64,000 nucleotides of DNA from Karalla daura (GCA_029224185.1 CM055194.1:21601674-21665673), one strand, 5' to 3'; positions 20,319 through 34,403 are shown, counted from the stretch's first letter. The notes: a model not told the origin generated them from the sequence alone. Numbers and translations are program-made.

Positions 20319-21845
20319 ATGAGTGGTGTCCTCTCGCTGCAAACATGTGCTCACGCACGTAATCACATACACACCCGTTACACTGAGCAGCGAGGCCTTG
20401 AAAGTGCTGCCTTTCAGGAAATTCATTCACAAAAGGGAGGCCTTGTCTGGCGAGCGGACCGGGTGCACGCCGCGCAGAGAAACAGAGGAGGGGGGGGGGG
20501 GCGCTTCATTCACAAACGAGCACGCTTTTTTTTATTCTCTCTCTCAAAAGACCATAATCCTGCTTTTTAATTCCTCATCCAGCCTGGGCGTCCGTAGCGG
20601 CCCGAGACGTCAACTACCGTGCCGCCTTATCACCTCCTCCCCTGCGTCGCGCCCCCGACCGACTCGCAGCTCGTGTCAAAATGTTCTTGTTTTCTTGACT
20701 AATCCGCGCGCAAATCAGAGGAGGGGGGGGGGGGGTGACACAGGCTCACCGGGATGGCTTTTGAAGTCACCCAATCAGGGCTTGAAGAACTCAAAGTAGA
20801 TGAGACAATGACATCAAACGCAGCCTTAACAGGCACCTTTTTTAATGCGGCCCCTGCGCCCAGGGAGACCTGCTAACAAAGGATGCTGTTGTTCGCTGCG
20901 GGGACCGTGCAAGCTCGGCATGAACAGCCATTTGTAAAGCTTTCCCTGATTTAATTCTATGTTTATGCAACTCTTATTATAATCCCCCGTTCCAGGAAGC
21001 ACACACACACACGCACGCACACACTCACTCACTCACTCACACACAGTCTTACCCAAACCGTGCCCCCTTTCCCTCTCCCAAGGCTGCACTATAGACACCA
21101 TTTACCATAGTGACATGAAACACCGAGTCCCCGGGGTGCTGTTCTGGTCCTTGTCTGGGCTTTTTCCTATTCGCCCTGCGAGAGCCCAATGACCCATTAC
21201 ACACCTGGCTTCAGCGAGTTTCCATCTTATCAGGCTCTTAATAATTTACATCAATCAGAGCGGCCAAATCATTGTTTCCCCTCTATGACTTCTGAGTGGA
21301 AACACACTGTCATGATCTCTCCAAAACAACAGTGAGAAAGAAAAGCTCTGGGATATTTAGTGTCTCTCTCTCTCTCTCTCTCCCCCACATGGAAAATCGT
21401 ATGTTCAGCTCCACAAAAGTAATGCTCTAGTTGCAGTGTAGAAAAGGGAGAATGTTTTGGGCCGTTGTACTGAAAAACACAGACACACAGGCAGACAGGC
21501 TGGGTCCGACAGCGGCTCTTAAAGGGACAGTGTTTATCTGTCCGGCTGAACCCTGTGACTCGGGACTGCAGGGTCTGCTAGAGCCATCGAGAACAGAGGC
21601 CGCAGCTGACGCCCGCCTTTGGTTTTGGGCCCGCAGCCTGGCGGAACCAGGCCCAGTGCGCTCACACACACACACGCACGCACACACACGCACGCCTGCT
21701 AGCGCTGCTCGCTCGACTGTGGCGTCGTCTGGGAAAGGTGAGCAGAAAACCTCCTCATGGTGAAGAAAACGCAGCTGAAACGAACGGATTGTACTAAATA
21801 AACGATACATTTATTGCGACATGTGGTTCCATAAAACTGCCATAT

Positions 21846-21896
<51 letters not shown>

Positions 21897-22484
21897 ACTC
21901 TAAATATTAATATCCCAACTAACGTTGCACATTTTCAGATTTGCATAATGATAATGACGGACGCCAAATGGAGGTTTACTAACCAACACTTATCGGCATC
22001 ACATGACCCAGTGATGCAAACTTAAGGGTCTCCTTCTCCCCTCCCCTGCTCCTTTGTCAAGCCTCATTGGCTAGTACGTGTGTGTGTGTTGTCTGCCTGA
22101 CTGTCTGGTCTATGTGTGTGTGTGTGTGTCTAGCTTCTGCCAGGTTAAGCCACTGTGATGACGCCTGTTCTTGCCAAACCATAGCAGCAAAACACACACT
22201 CACACACACACACACACACACACAGGGCCTGATGATGCAACTGCAGGAGAGACGAAGAATGAAAACTCTTTGTTCATCACGTATGTGCATGCATACGAGT
22301 CCAGCCACTCTGCGTTGCGCCTCAGGGTATATGACTGAGACTTAGAGCAATGTTCTTTTTCTATCTAAGCACCTGATAATCCCTGCAGGCTGGCAGCATG
22401 TGAGGGAAAGTCAACCTCTCTCTGACACACACACTTAAAACGTGCTGTCCCTAACCCTAACCCTTAACACTGAACAAAGGCATT

Positions 22485-22486
<2 letters not shown>

Positions 22487-22538
<52 letters not shown>
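22487..22538. repeat. (AT)n microsatellite
   Basis: About 26 AT units, close to a short telomere-like CCCTAA stretch (22449-22465). Confidence 0.95.
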
Positions 22539-22539
<1 letters not shown>

Positions 22540-24165
22540 CCCCCCTGTTTTTCTGCACCTGGACAAAGTAACCCGTAAGTTGTAGAGCATGCGTGTGTGA
22601 GTACACAGGCATGACCAGGAACACGTAAACAACATCACTCATCCAGCCACACGTGGCTCACAGCTATGCAGGCATGTCCAGTCAACATGACACGCTCTCA
22701 GTGGAGTCACAGGAGTATACCTCTCCACGCTGTTTCTGCTCTGTTTCTTTATTTCTGTGGTGTGAACGCCTTTCTGTCTTCTCTGCCTTCTCGCAGTGTG
22801 GCCTGGCTGTTGATGAAGCTTTTCTGAATGCACCGGCTGCTCCCTAACCCTCTGCCCCGGCCTCACAGACGCAGCATTTCCATCCATCACGTTTGGACTG
22901 GAAAAAAACGTTTTATCCGCGTTCGCCCTGAAACCCATGCATGTGTGCGTTTTGAAAGCATGCAAACAGGAGGAGGTTTCTAAACACATAACTTGGCCTC
23001 AAAACAAATACATGTCCTCCTCATTTAGCAACAGCCACTGGTGCTAAATGAGGAAGCCGGTGATGTTCCTCTGCCCCCGTTTTCTTTTCTTTTTTCACCA
23101 GTAAGAATGCAGCATAAGTCATGCCCTCGCTTGTTGCACATGCAGACAAAGCGACATGCTAAAAAGAAAAGCGGGGGAGGTGCTGACAAGTTTTCCCGAG
23201 GTTTCTTCTTGTTCTAGAAGATAACAGGTTCACTGCACTGAAGCATAAATGGCTTTTTGTCGGGATCTGGACCTTTGATCTTTCACCTGTGTGACATTCC
23301 TCGGTCGGCGTCGCAGTGAGTGTGCATGCCTTCCACCCCGCCCGGGTTCACCCACATCCTGCACAATCAGCAATCCCTGCACTCCTTTGCTCGTATTTTT
23401 ACATGAAATAATCTCATGTGAACCACTCAACCAGACTAAGTAAACAGGTCTCAGACAGACTGTAAATTTGAGCCTGCAAAATAATCCCTTCAATAGGAAA
23501 ATAATTGGCTTTAAAGGGTGCATAAAGAGCCAGGCGCATTACTTCGACCCCAGTGCACCTCTGTGCAGCCGTCCAAAATAACAAAGTTTAGCGTGATTAG
23601 AAGCATTGCTCAATAATTATCTAGTGAGACTTTTGGGAACAACAACAAATCTATCTTAAGCTAATGAAGTTCATGCATATCAATCTAAATTCGAGGAAGT
23701 GCTGAAGCTGCTGTGGACCATTATGTGTTTGACTTGATGCATGTGTATTGTTGCTGTGAGAAGAATAAGGCAGACCCATTTAAACTCATTTAAAGCTAAT
23801 GAGATTAGAGAGTCACTTGCGTATGAAACGATGTGGTCTGTGGTGTGGCTACGCAACGTATCGCACTGATGTGACGTGGTGGAGCCATCTTGTTTGGTGA
23901 TGTGTACACCTGAAGTTTCGCTGGAATTTTCACAATTTGTGGACAAAACAAGGAAAAGAAGCAGATGACGAATCGCTTCCTTCTCTCAGTCGTCCCCAAA
24001 CTTTCCACTGTGGTGGAAACAAAAGGCCAGGGCCGTCTCTGCTTTGTTTGATCAACTTCCCAGCGCCACCATCGCCTTGTGTGCAAATGTAACGGGCTGT
24101 GTTGAGTGACCACAAGCCACGCGTCTCCGCTGGAGTGTTGTTGCTGCGGCCCGTCGGGTGGGAGG

Positions 24166-24167
<2 letters not shown>

Positions 24168-24228
<61 letters not shown>
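24168..24228. repeat. (GT)n microsatellite
   Basis: About 30 GT units roughly 95 bp beyond the exon 3b donor, inside intron 3b. Confidence 0.95.
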
Positions 24229-24229
<1 letters not shown>

Positions 24230-24323
24230 AGGGGGGGGCGTCATGGCGGCCACCATCAATAACACAGCAGTGTTTAGGGTGACAGCGGAGGGGCAGGTGT
24301 GTGAGCGGGGCGGGCAGACGTAC

Positions 24324-24457
24324 GTGGTGGAGTTGATGGTGGTGTATCCAGAGGGACACTCCGGGATGCAGGCCCCGTTGTGGATCACCCACTCGTGGCA
24401 GGCCGACTCCCGGTCCTGGTTCAGCTTCTTCGACTGCTTACACTCGTTGTGAAGATC
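24324..24457 (-). CDS. insr: insr exon 3b: second half of the Cys-rich domain
   Basis: The exon is 134 nt, with acceptor GGACCCAG and donor CAC|GTACGT. It encodes DLHNEC, the insert loop of the Cys-rich domain (about six residues longer than human by my recollection), HEWVIHNGAC and IPECPSGYT. It then reads NST and a split Thr codon into exon 4. It is the continuation of exon 3a, separated from it by an intron that mammalian INSR lacks as I know it. Confidence 0.93.
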
Positions 24458-24806
24458 CTGGGTCCAAACACAAACACAGAGGGATTTTAAGAGATGCAGT
24501 CTCAGCTTCAAATACGTGAATATTTTCTGGCTACTCACTCCCCAAACACATCAGAGACTGCACAGATGTTCAAACCTCTAAAACCCTCTATAAACCTACC
24601 TTTCCAAACTAAATGTATAACCAACACATATAAAATACATGTATTTGTACTGTGCCTTATACTTTATACTGATGTTATATTCTGACAGCAAGCATCTCTG
24701 AGCACCTGCCAGAGCATTACACTCACTATTCACCATTGTTCTAACATTACTATGAAGACACTCTGTTGTTGTGGCTCCTCCCATAAGGAATCAAGTTGTT
24801 TCTGAC
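24458..24806 (-). other. Extra intron splitting exon 3
   Basis: The intron is 349 bp and phase 0, bounded by GTCAGA and GGACCCAG. It is AT-rich in its middle and has no repeats. Confidence 0.85.
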
Positions 24807-25015
24807 CTGGCAGAAGGAGAAGCTGACGCAGCGCCAGCCCCTGAACACGTAGAAGCCGGCCGGACACTTCTCCACGCAGGTATTCCCGTGCTGGAGGTTC
24901 CGACAGGCCACGCAGCTGCTGGCGTTGCCCGGCTCCGAGCAGCCGCCCAGACACTGGTCGTGGCAGCACTGACCCTGCCGGCTGCACGCGCCGTGCTTGC
25001 AGTTATCCAGGCACA
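24807..25015 (-). CDS. insr: insr exon 3a: first half of the furin-like Cys-rich domain
   Basis: The exon is 209 nt, with acceptor TCTCCTCCAG and donor CAG|GTCAGA. It contains 13 cysteines in furin-like spacing (CCHDQCLGGC, CVACRN, CVEKCPAGFYVF, GWRCVSFSFCQ). Human INSR encodes this part and the following exon as a single exon 3. Here the frame is interrupted after FSFCQ in phase 0 by a 349-bp intron. Reading on into that intron gives about 18 codons and then a stop, so removal of the intron is needed. Confidence 0.93.
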
Positions 25016-28000
25016 CTGGAGGAGAGAAGAGAGAGAGAGAGAGAGAGAGAGGGGGTTAATATCTGGATCTACGCACTCATATCGTGCTTACAACCACTCC
25101 TTTGCTCATTCTGAAGCGAGTGGGAGAGCAGCAGGACTTATAGAAAAGTTCACTGAGAGATGTTTCCCTTCAGTCTCAGACGCTCCGTCTAGTATGTAAC
25201 AGCTGACAGCGCAGTAAAGCATGAATCCTGCGGAGGAAACTTCCACGTCGAGCAGAGCTGGTGTTATCTGCTCTGATCTGGGACCCGGACACGCGTTTGG
25301 AGTGCATGTACAACACACGTCAACACGCCGGCGTGAACTGTAAACAGGTGTTTGCAGCAGGTCCCAGCGGTTCTGTGGTGCATGTTAAACGGGCCGTTGC
25401 CGTGGTTACGCAGCGAGGAAAACATTTTGGGGAAGATGTGGAGTCATCGGGGAGGGAGGCAGAAGACTGGGAAAGTTCCTGCTGGGGTCACGATTACACT
25501 GCTCATTCTGGTATTTTCATTGACACGGAAGACTGTGAGTCTGAGCGAGGACAGAGCGATGGACGGACGATGGACGGAGCCATGGACGGAGCCATGGACA
25601 CATTAATAGCAGCACTGGTCTGATCCCCTGAAGCTAATTAAGCTGGAAGTAGACATACAGACAAGACGGGGGGGTGGAAAAGATGAAGGTGAGCAATTAC
25701 CAAATGATCTCTGCTCTCAGATGCAGGATAGGATGAACTTAACTCATTCCTTCAGAAGAAGAGGGACGAGAAAATATCATACACCCTATGGGCATTACAT
25801 ATACGCAACTAAATGGGGCATGAAATTATTCTGCAATTATTTTATCCCAAAATATCACTGCTGTCCCAAGAGGCTGGCTAAAAATACCAAAGCACGTAGC
25901 ACAAAAACAAATCATTGCATTTCATATACGTGTCTGTGCTTGCATGGATGTTCCAGAGATGCCACCAGACAACAATGGGCTTCCCACCTGCTCTGTGTGA
26001 GGCCCAGTGTCCTCAGCTTACACCTGAAGGCAGAGAGCGGCACTGCGAGCAGTCATGGAAACTACCTTAATTGCTAATAGGCTGAACATGGTCTGTCACT
26101 GGCTCACGTCAGGTTTCATTTGACCTATTGAGAAAGACCATTTGGGGGGAAAGAGTCCGTGCCTGCGTGTGTATGTGTGTTTGTCGGCGCGTGGGCGTGT
26201 GTGTGTGTCAGTTGTGATCGGATTAACAGTCAGCTCTGACCTGTGCCCTGAAATGATCTAATAAACGAGGTGTGATTGCCTTGTCTGAGGGCCAGGGGAG
26301 ACGTATTAGATCTCAGCTCATACCAGGCACCGACCTTTTCAGCAGCCGCACAAACCGACCGGCCACGGGCAGAAATCACAGAAAGCCTCCAGTCGGAAGA
26401 GTTTGCTTCACTTGTTCAGTAAGGGTGAGGCAGGTCATTCATTTATTCATTATCAACTTGGTACCTTTCACAGTAGTTGTGTTTCTATTACAGTTTTTTT
26501 GTGGTTAGATTTAGTATGTCCACAGACACAGGACTGAGACATATCGTCTGAAAAAAACTGGTCATGTGACTTCCTGTGTCACTTCCATTGGAGTGCTTCC
26601 ATTTAAGTTCCATATCAACACATCTAGAAAAACACTATTAGAAGTAATATCATGCTATACTCCATTCTTTATTCTACACACATCTAAATGTCTCTTATAG
26701 CTTCATCTATACTCATTTAGCTAACAACAACAATCAAAGTAGCATCATCTGAAGGCGAATATAAGTGAGTGAAGTGATCAGACTTGAAGTCAAGGGTAGA
26801 AAACACTGCTTCAAATTCCTTTATTCCTTCCATTTGCTTTGAAAACCAACTTGAGAAAAGTGGAAAATACAGTATCTAGGCCACTGCTGACCTCCGACTG
26901 GGTTTTCCCACCCATGACACTGTGTGTTAATCACCGTCTCACACCATGTTTCTCACTATACTGTCAGCTTTGATATCATGTGCTAACTGAACCAGAGAGC
27001 ACTGGGACAACAAGCAGATCTGGGTCAAACGCCAAGGTGCCGGCACTTTTAACGTTCATTTGCTGTGTTTTCTACAACCCAGGTGGAGGACAGAAGCTAG
27101 CTGAGTACTCAGAGAGCATTTTGATGATATTCCAGTTATCACATCAGTCACGCGCATGGATCACCCTGCTGCTGCAAAACTGGAAAGGAGAGAACGTTTG
27201 ACTTTTAGCTTTAAAGTGCACCGAGGGCACTTGCATGCCAGCCTTCATGGGATGCCACCTCAATGAGCACATCACATGAGCTATCACTGCCAAGGATACA
27301 GCCACGACACCCCACCCCATATACACACCTACCCAACCCAACCCTTGCTACAGGAGAGGGCTGCCCATTGTGCTGCCTGAGTAAAAGCAGAGAGCAGGGT
27401 TGCATCAGGCAGGCAGGCAGGCAGGCAGGCAGGAGGGGTGGTATAATAAGGTTAAACCAAAGAGCAATGACACAAGAAGCAGCAGGGGGTCACAACAACC
27501 AATGAGTGACGGAGTCAGGGGGGCAAAAAAAAAAAAACATTATCTGCAACCTTCTGGGGGTGGTTCACTCAGGGGTTGCTCTGTCATTTTCTTTACTGTG
27601 AGGCAGTAAACCCAGCACAGCACACAGTCGTCTCTGACCCAGAGAGAGAGAAATGCATAGCTCTTCTCTGGCCCTCCCCCCTCCCTCTCCCGCTAGTCTG
27701 TCTGCTCTGTGTGTGTGTGTGTGTGTGTGGCTCCAGCTCCCTGCGTGCGATCCAGGCCGGAGTGCCGCGGCAGCCGCAGATCCACCCTCGGCCTCAGCCA
27801 ATGTGTTTGCTGACTGGGGGAGGCAGCCATTCAATGGCCTCTTCCATGTTGGGGAGGAGAGACGCCCAGGGTTAACCCTGGCCGTGCTGGGGCAGACAGG
27901 CGAGGAGCAGACGCAGCCAAGGAGCCGGCATGCCAGGGGAACACCGATACACTGCTGCTGGCTGCTTGTTTGGGTGTGTGAGGGGCAGCTCAGCGACGAG

Positions 28001-31000
28001 CTGCTACTACTGCTGTAGCCAGACTGAGAGATGGAGCTGATTGATCGATATCAATAAATCCTGGCATTTTTGTTTCACCTTCCATGGTTTTCTTTATTGA
28101 TCGCGAGCGTGTTTACTATCTGGTCACAATCACTACGAGCTCATCACGGCTATATCAAACATGCTCCACTTGTTCATTCATCCCCTCCTCCTCCTCCTCC
28201 TACTCCCTATCCCTCCTCTCCTCTCTTCTCCACCACAGCCTCACCCTGCCCTGCACCACTATCTATCTCTCTATCTGCCTGCCTGCCTGCCTTTCTAGGC
28301 CACTCGGCCCCTCCCACTTTCATTCATACAACGCCTTGTTTTGTTTTCATGCTGCCTGGGATGGGGGGATGGAGGGACGGAGGCATGGATGGAGGGATGA
28401 TTTCACTCATGCTTCAACAACAAGAGGAGGAGGAGGAGGAGGAGGAGGAGCAGGCAGTTGCATCCTGGAGAGCTTATCTCTCATTAAGCTCAACACACAC
28501 ACATACACACGCAGGGAGAGAGACGCACTAACACGTAAACCTCACTGTGTCATTCACTAATTTGCTCGCTGCTTCCCTACACACACACACACACACACAC
28601 GCCCACACACACACACACACACACACAGACAGACACAGAGTTCCAGTAAGGGTTTTAAATGCAAAGCCTGATCAAAGGTGTGTTGTGTTTACCTTTCATT
28701 TGGCCGTGGCAGTAAAGCGCCCGGCTGCTCAGTCCCCAGGGAAGGAACATGGGAGAAGCCGAGCAGCCAATGGCGTGCAGCCACACACGGCAACACTTCC
28801 TGCTCTTAACACATAAAACCTCCCCTTTAATTGGCAGTGTTGTCTACAGGCGAACTGCTGGGAACAATAACAAACACGTTTTTACCCCAGAGCCATTTAC
28901 TCAGGAGAACACATGTATGTACACACTCCTCTACGTCTTCTCACACACGCGCACACGCACGCACACACACACGCACAGCTGCTGGGTTCACGTTTACTAT
29001 ATTTGGCCACGGTGGGAGTCCTAAGCTTCAAAAGCTTTGCTATAAATGCTTCGAGTGATCTGATGTAAGACATTCGCCCTGAGACAGTAAAAGGCAGGGA
29101 GATGGAGGGGATGTAAACAAAAACACACTGATTACTGGGAGGGAGGGAGGGAGGGAGGGAGAGAGCGGCAGAGAGCAGGAGAGAGGGCGATCCTGTCGGT
29201 GGGAGCGTCAGACAGACAAACACAAATACACACTAAACCGAGGCAAAGGTCTGTTTGTCTGCGCTGAGACGGCAGCTTTTGGTTTGAGAGACGGCGGATT
29301 CAAAATCACACAAATGTATGCAAAAGTCACTCATCTACGTGATTCTACCCAATGAATTCATGTCCAGTTCGCTTGTCTGTCAAGCACAACGGCAGGAAAA
29401 CAGACTGCAACAAACCCGACTATGCAAAGGTCCACCTAAGATAAAGGGAGGTAAATATATTGTTATCCATGTTATTATGCTAGCATACCGATTATGTAGA
29501 ATGTTTAGTTGTGTGTTTTTCTTCTATTTTTTTCATTTTAATCCATCCATCGTCTTAATGACTTTGTAGCTTTTTTTTGTAAGTTTATCCTATCCGAAAC
29601 GTCACTCCAACATACTCCTCAAAAGAGGTTCAAAGACACCATATCCTCATCTATAAAAACACAGCACGTTGTGGAAATCACCTCACAGCAAACCCATCTC
29701 CTGGAGTGCTGCAGCGGCGGCAGGCAGAACTGCAGCCTGCGTGTGATAAACGGTGGACTGGGAATGCAGACGTGGGGGGCGGGGTGGGGTGGGGGTGGGG
29801 GGGTGTATTTCCAGGTGGATGGCTGGGAGGGTGAGAGGCTGGGAGCTGCTCTGCCGTGCTGCTCCATGTTTGCCTGGGAGTCTGAGCAGCGCCGCTTGAT
29901 AAATGGCTGGGAGCTAAAAACCGCACGGCCGGCTTATCTCTGTGTAAGAGCGCGGGCTGAGGGAGTGTGAAGGCTTGGAAATACTGGAAGGTGATAACCA
30001 CGGTGAAATGCAGTCCCGGGCGCTCCGGCGTATTAATAACCAGCAAAATGAATAATAAAGGCAGTAAGAGGAGTCTTTTTATAGGGCCACCGCTGAGGAT
30101 GAATAACAAACACGTGGAAGAGGTTCGGTCCTCCTGACTGACACAAGCTGCCAGCCAGTTGGATCCGTGCGATTGGTTTTGTTACAGGAGGAAAAGAGAG
30201 GTAAACAGTGACCGCCCTCCCCTCCCTCGGTAGCCACTCCCTCACTGGGTTATTGACACACAGATAAAGAGCCGCCATTACGTAAGACACCTTTCAAACA
30301 CAGGAACCTGAGAGGAACTACCCGTTTGCTCATGCGTACTTGCAAACAGTGCGATCTTTCCACTGCCGTGCGAGGCCAGGGGCCTGCAGGTATGTGCCGC
30401 GGCTTCAGGATGACCACACTTGATTAAGCACGGTTCACACCAAGTGTACGACTGTGTATCCTTAGGAGCATATCAAACGTGGTTATGAAGGTTTCCTGGG
30501 TGCCAAACGGTGCCAGAAAGCAGGAGTTCCTGGGAATTCCTCCCACTAGTGCTCCCTCAGTAGCGTTACGGTGCATGGCGGATAATAACATCAGGAAATA
30601 CAGCGGTAAAAGTAATTCTATCAGCTCTATTGCTATAATCCCACAGAGCTTGATGTTTGCTGCTCTATTTCACATCGTCAGGTCGCAACGGCAGTAATGT
30701 ATAGTTGTGTATAGGTGGCAGGATCATCAGGGTAAAACGACTCTTCCTCATCTTGATCTATATTTTTTCGTTTGGCTCCGGCTAGGTTGTAATTAAAGCA
30801 TCAATTTCACCAGAACTATGTAGCAGAAGTTCTTCTATAACAGTGAAAGTGACATCCAGGGAGGGAACAGGCTCCTAATGTTTCGGAGTATCTGTGTGTG
30901 TCCTGTTGGCTTAATGTCCCAGACTAAATTGGGTTACTGATAGTTGGAATTGGCTGAAAGAGAACAGGGCTTGTCCCTCTCTCTCTATTCCTCTCTCACT

Positions 31001-31004
31001 CACT

Positions 31005-31110
<106 letters not shown>

Positions 31111-31172
31111 AACCAGCAAAGAGACAGTTCATGCAGCGGTCTCTAGTTAGCAGTACTCCTTGCTAGGATCCC

Positions 31173-31227
<55 letters not shown>
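31173..31227. repeat. (AT)n microsatellite
   Basis: About 27 AT units just beyond the CA run. Confidence 0.95.
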
Positions 31228-31229
<2 letters not shown>

Positions 31230-31430
31230 CAGAGGATCTGCTGAACTTAGGTTTACAATATTCACTACTTGAAGGAAAAAGTGTTTTAAACACTGCCAAC
31301 AGTTGTTAAAATGACAATTCATCAATAAAATGTCTAAATAATCAAAAACTGCAGTTTAAAAACAAACCACATCTGAATGAAATCTGAGGAATCCAGAGAA
31401 AACCAACATGCAAACTCACATCCAACAGTA

Positions 31431-31622
31431 ACTACCTATAACTGTAACTATAATGTACACAGTTCCTCTACTAGTATTGTATAGTATAGTACTGTTAGGT
31501 CTACTACTATTACTGCTACAACTTCCCTCCCACTACAACAACCATGACTAGTTCTAGTACTGCTACCACTACTACTAAAACTACTACTTCCTCCTACAGC
31601 TCTAACTACTACTGCTGCTGCC
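31431..31622. repeat. Cryptic CTA/ACT-rich simple sequence
   Basis: About 190 bp rich in CTACTA-like triplets with no fixed register, probably a decayed trinucleotide array. Confidence 0.6.
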
Positions 31623-33088
31623 TCTGCTTGATCAGATTAGCTGCCGTCCAGCGGCTTCAGAGCGCAGACGTTATTGTAGGGAAGCCCAAACGTATTGACT
31701 GTACTGTCCTCTGATCCAAAGCAGCAGTGTTTGGACCACAGACACCCCCTCTTTGATCTGCTGCTGCTGCTGCTGCCCCGCTCACTCACATCTGCCCGTA
31801 CAAGCGCATAAAACACTTCTTTCATATGTAAGCTTTGCTGCTCTGTCGACAGCTGCTCCAGCAGTGAATAGTCTCGACGTGGGGTCAACAGACAACACAC
31901 ACACACACGCACACGCACACGCACACGCACACACACACACACACACAGACCCAGACCCAGACCCAGGCAGGCAGGAGTGCAGACAAACAAAATGAAAGGG
32001 TGATTCGGGCTTAATGAGCATGGTTTTGCTCCCTCCTTTGTCTGTCTGTTCATCGATTTCCTTGTCTGTGTCTTCCTGTGTGCTGTGTGCATCTTGTTAC
32101 CATGGAGATGAGTCCAGACATAGACTGTCTGCAGTAATTAGCCGCATGCTCCCAACAGGCATTTTCTTAGATTCCCCTCTAGTCACCGTTTGTGTCTTGT
32201 CTTCACATTGTAAAAGCCTCGTATTCTTTCTTTCTCTCCCTCGAAGCTTCTCCTCTCCTTGACTTGTTCCCTTCTCTTGACCCTCCTCTACCTCACCCCC
32301 CCCACCCTCCCCATCTCTTAGTCCCGCCCAGCTATACCGTTGAGCCCAAGGTGACAAATCAGCTCCTGCAGGAAGCCACAGCCACTTGATCCCATTACAG
32401 ACGTCCAGGACGGGGCTACAATCAATACATCTCACCAATGATCCTCCTCCCCTCTCCTCTCCTCTCCTCTTCCCCTCTCCTCTCCCCAAATCCATCATTT
32501 GCTACCATCCTCATGCCTGCTTCCCCATCCCTCCTCCCTCCTCTGCTGCATTCCTCTATTCATCCCTCCTCACCCCCTTCCTCCACTTCTTCTTCTTCGT
32601 CTCTTTATTCTTCCCTCCTCCAGTGCCACGTGTGTCATTTTGTCACACAGCCACCAGCCGCAGCATTTGCTGCTGGCTGCACTTTTCCTGACATCTAGAC
32701 ACAATCGTAAAACGCACACGCACAAACAAAGACGAGTTGGGACTACAACGTGCACGCGCGCTTATACATATACAGAGCTGGAGCCAAAAAACAAAGCAAA
32801 AAAAAACCCCTCTTTCCTCTGGCCACGAGCAGACAAAACACACACCAGCACACAATATAGACACACATATAGAATAGGACACTGCCAGAAGCAGGGAGGG
32901 GATGATGAATGTAATCTCATATGAGGGTAACAACATGTATCAAGCAGTAATTGTTCAGTAAATTCAATTAACATGCAAAATTAACATGCAGCAAGACAGC
33001 GGCTTGGTCCCCAGGTCATATCCTGGTTCGCTTGTATGAGGCGCCCCTCACAGTCCAAATACACACATCTTTAGGTTGCAGCTGGCTG

Positions 33089-33130
<42 letters not shown>

Positions 33131-33597
33131 CCAGCACTGTTATGGTACAAAGCGGGTAAGATGATGAATGGACAGCATATATGAGGCACAGTAATTGTTC
33201 AATAAATTCAATTAAGAAATGGTTTCAAACGCCTTCTGGTAGTGGTGGTGGTGGTGGTGGCTGAAGGCTCTGGAACATTCTAATAAAGTCTCCTCTCATC
33301 ATCAATACCATTAAATCACATGTACAATCCTATTTTATGAGCCTGGTTTCAGCGTAATGTGTTTTTTTGTGCTATATGTTTACTTTTACTAACTGTCTTA
33401 TCATTTTTATCTGCCGCAAATCTAAAACACTAACTCGAGGGTTGTTTTTAATACGTGCCCTAAAAATAACACGACTCCATCATTTTTTCTACCCCTCTTA
33501 CAAGAAAATCTCAGAATTAAGAATTAAGATATAAAAACATAAACACTCCTGGAGACGCAAACGTTGCTTGCTATATACCATCATATCTCCAGACCCT

Positions 33598-33598
<1 letters not shown>

Positions 33599-33652
<54 letters not shown>
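33599..33652. repeat. (CA)n microsatellite
   Basis: About 27 CA units. Confidence 0.95.
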
Positions 33653-33655
<3 letters not shown>

Positions 33656-34371
33656 GAGGTCCAGCAGGTTTCTGCTGACTGGCCGGTTTGATGACAGTGG
33701 GAAGGTGATGGAGAGAGGCAGTGGGCGAACATCCATCTAGAGCGCGAGACACCTGCATCACCAGCCTCATGATTTTCCTTCACATCACCACCAGCAGGAA
33801 TTACTCACACACACACACTCACACACTCACACACACGCACACACACACCACAACAGAGTAGGTGGGCAGGCTTTTCATAACAGGAGCCCCCGGTCAACAA
33901 AAGGGCCTGACCGAGCTGAGGCTGCGGTCTGGTACGGTGGTCACACACTCTTTCTGGTCTCCTCTGAAGACAGAGAGATGCTGATCAACCTGTGGTTCCC
34001 CTCCAGACACATCAAACAGGCCAGATATGGGAGAACGCATCTCAGAGCGACTGCAGCCTGCTTCTGACGCTCGTCCGACATCGAACTGCGAATCTTGAGA
34101 ATCTTCTGAGTCGGACTGGAACCAGCGAGGACGCCTGCCAGTGGCTGTCTTCTCAACGCTGAGACGGGACTGAGCGATTATGTTCTGAATACTCGGCCGA
34201 GCGTTGGTCCAGACTTTTACTGCCAGAGCAGTCGGCCAAATTGAAAATAATTGAAGCGAAAAAAAGTCTGGCTACTCAAAACGCTCCTGCAGCTTCAACA
34301 TCTACCCGAGGAAATTAAATGCCAGAATAAATTAAATAACACTAAACACTATTTTCTATGTCTGCAGCGTT

Positions 34372-34402
<31 letters not shown>

Positions 34403-34403
34403 G

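Larger units (their letters stand above)
19192..24323 (-). other. insr intron 3b
   Basis: The intron is 5.1 kb. It contains the (GA)n above, a CpG-rich block (19376-19830), a (CA)n at 20103-20146, a (CT)n at 20221-20319, a repeat-poor stretch near 20560-21320, a (CA)n at 21846-21892, an (AT)n at 22487-22538 and a (GT)n at 24168-24228. No coding exon is recognised. Confidence 0.8.
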
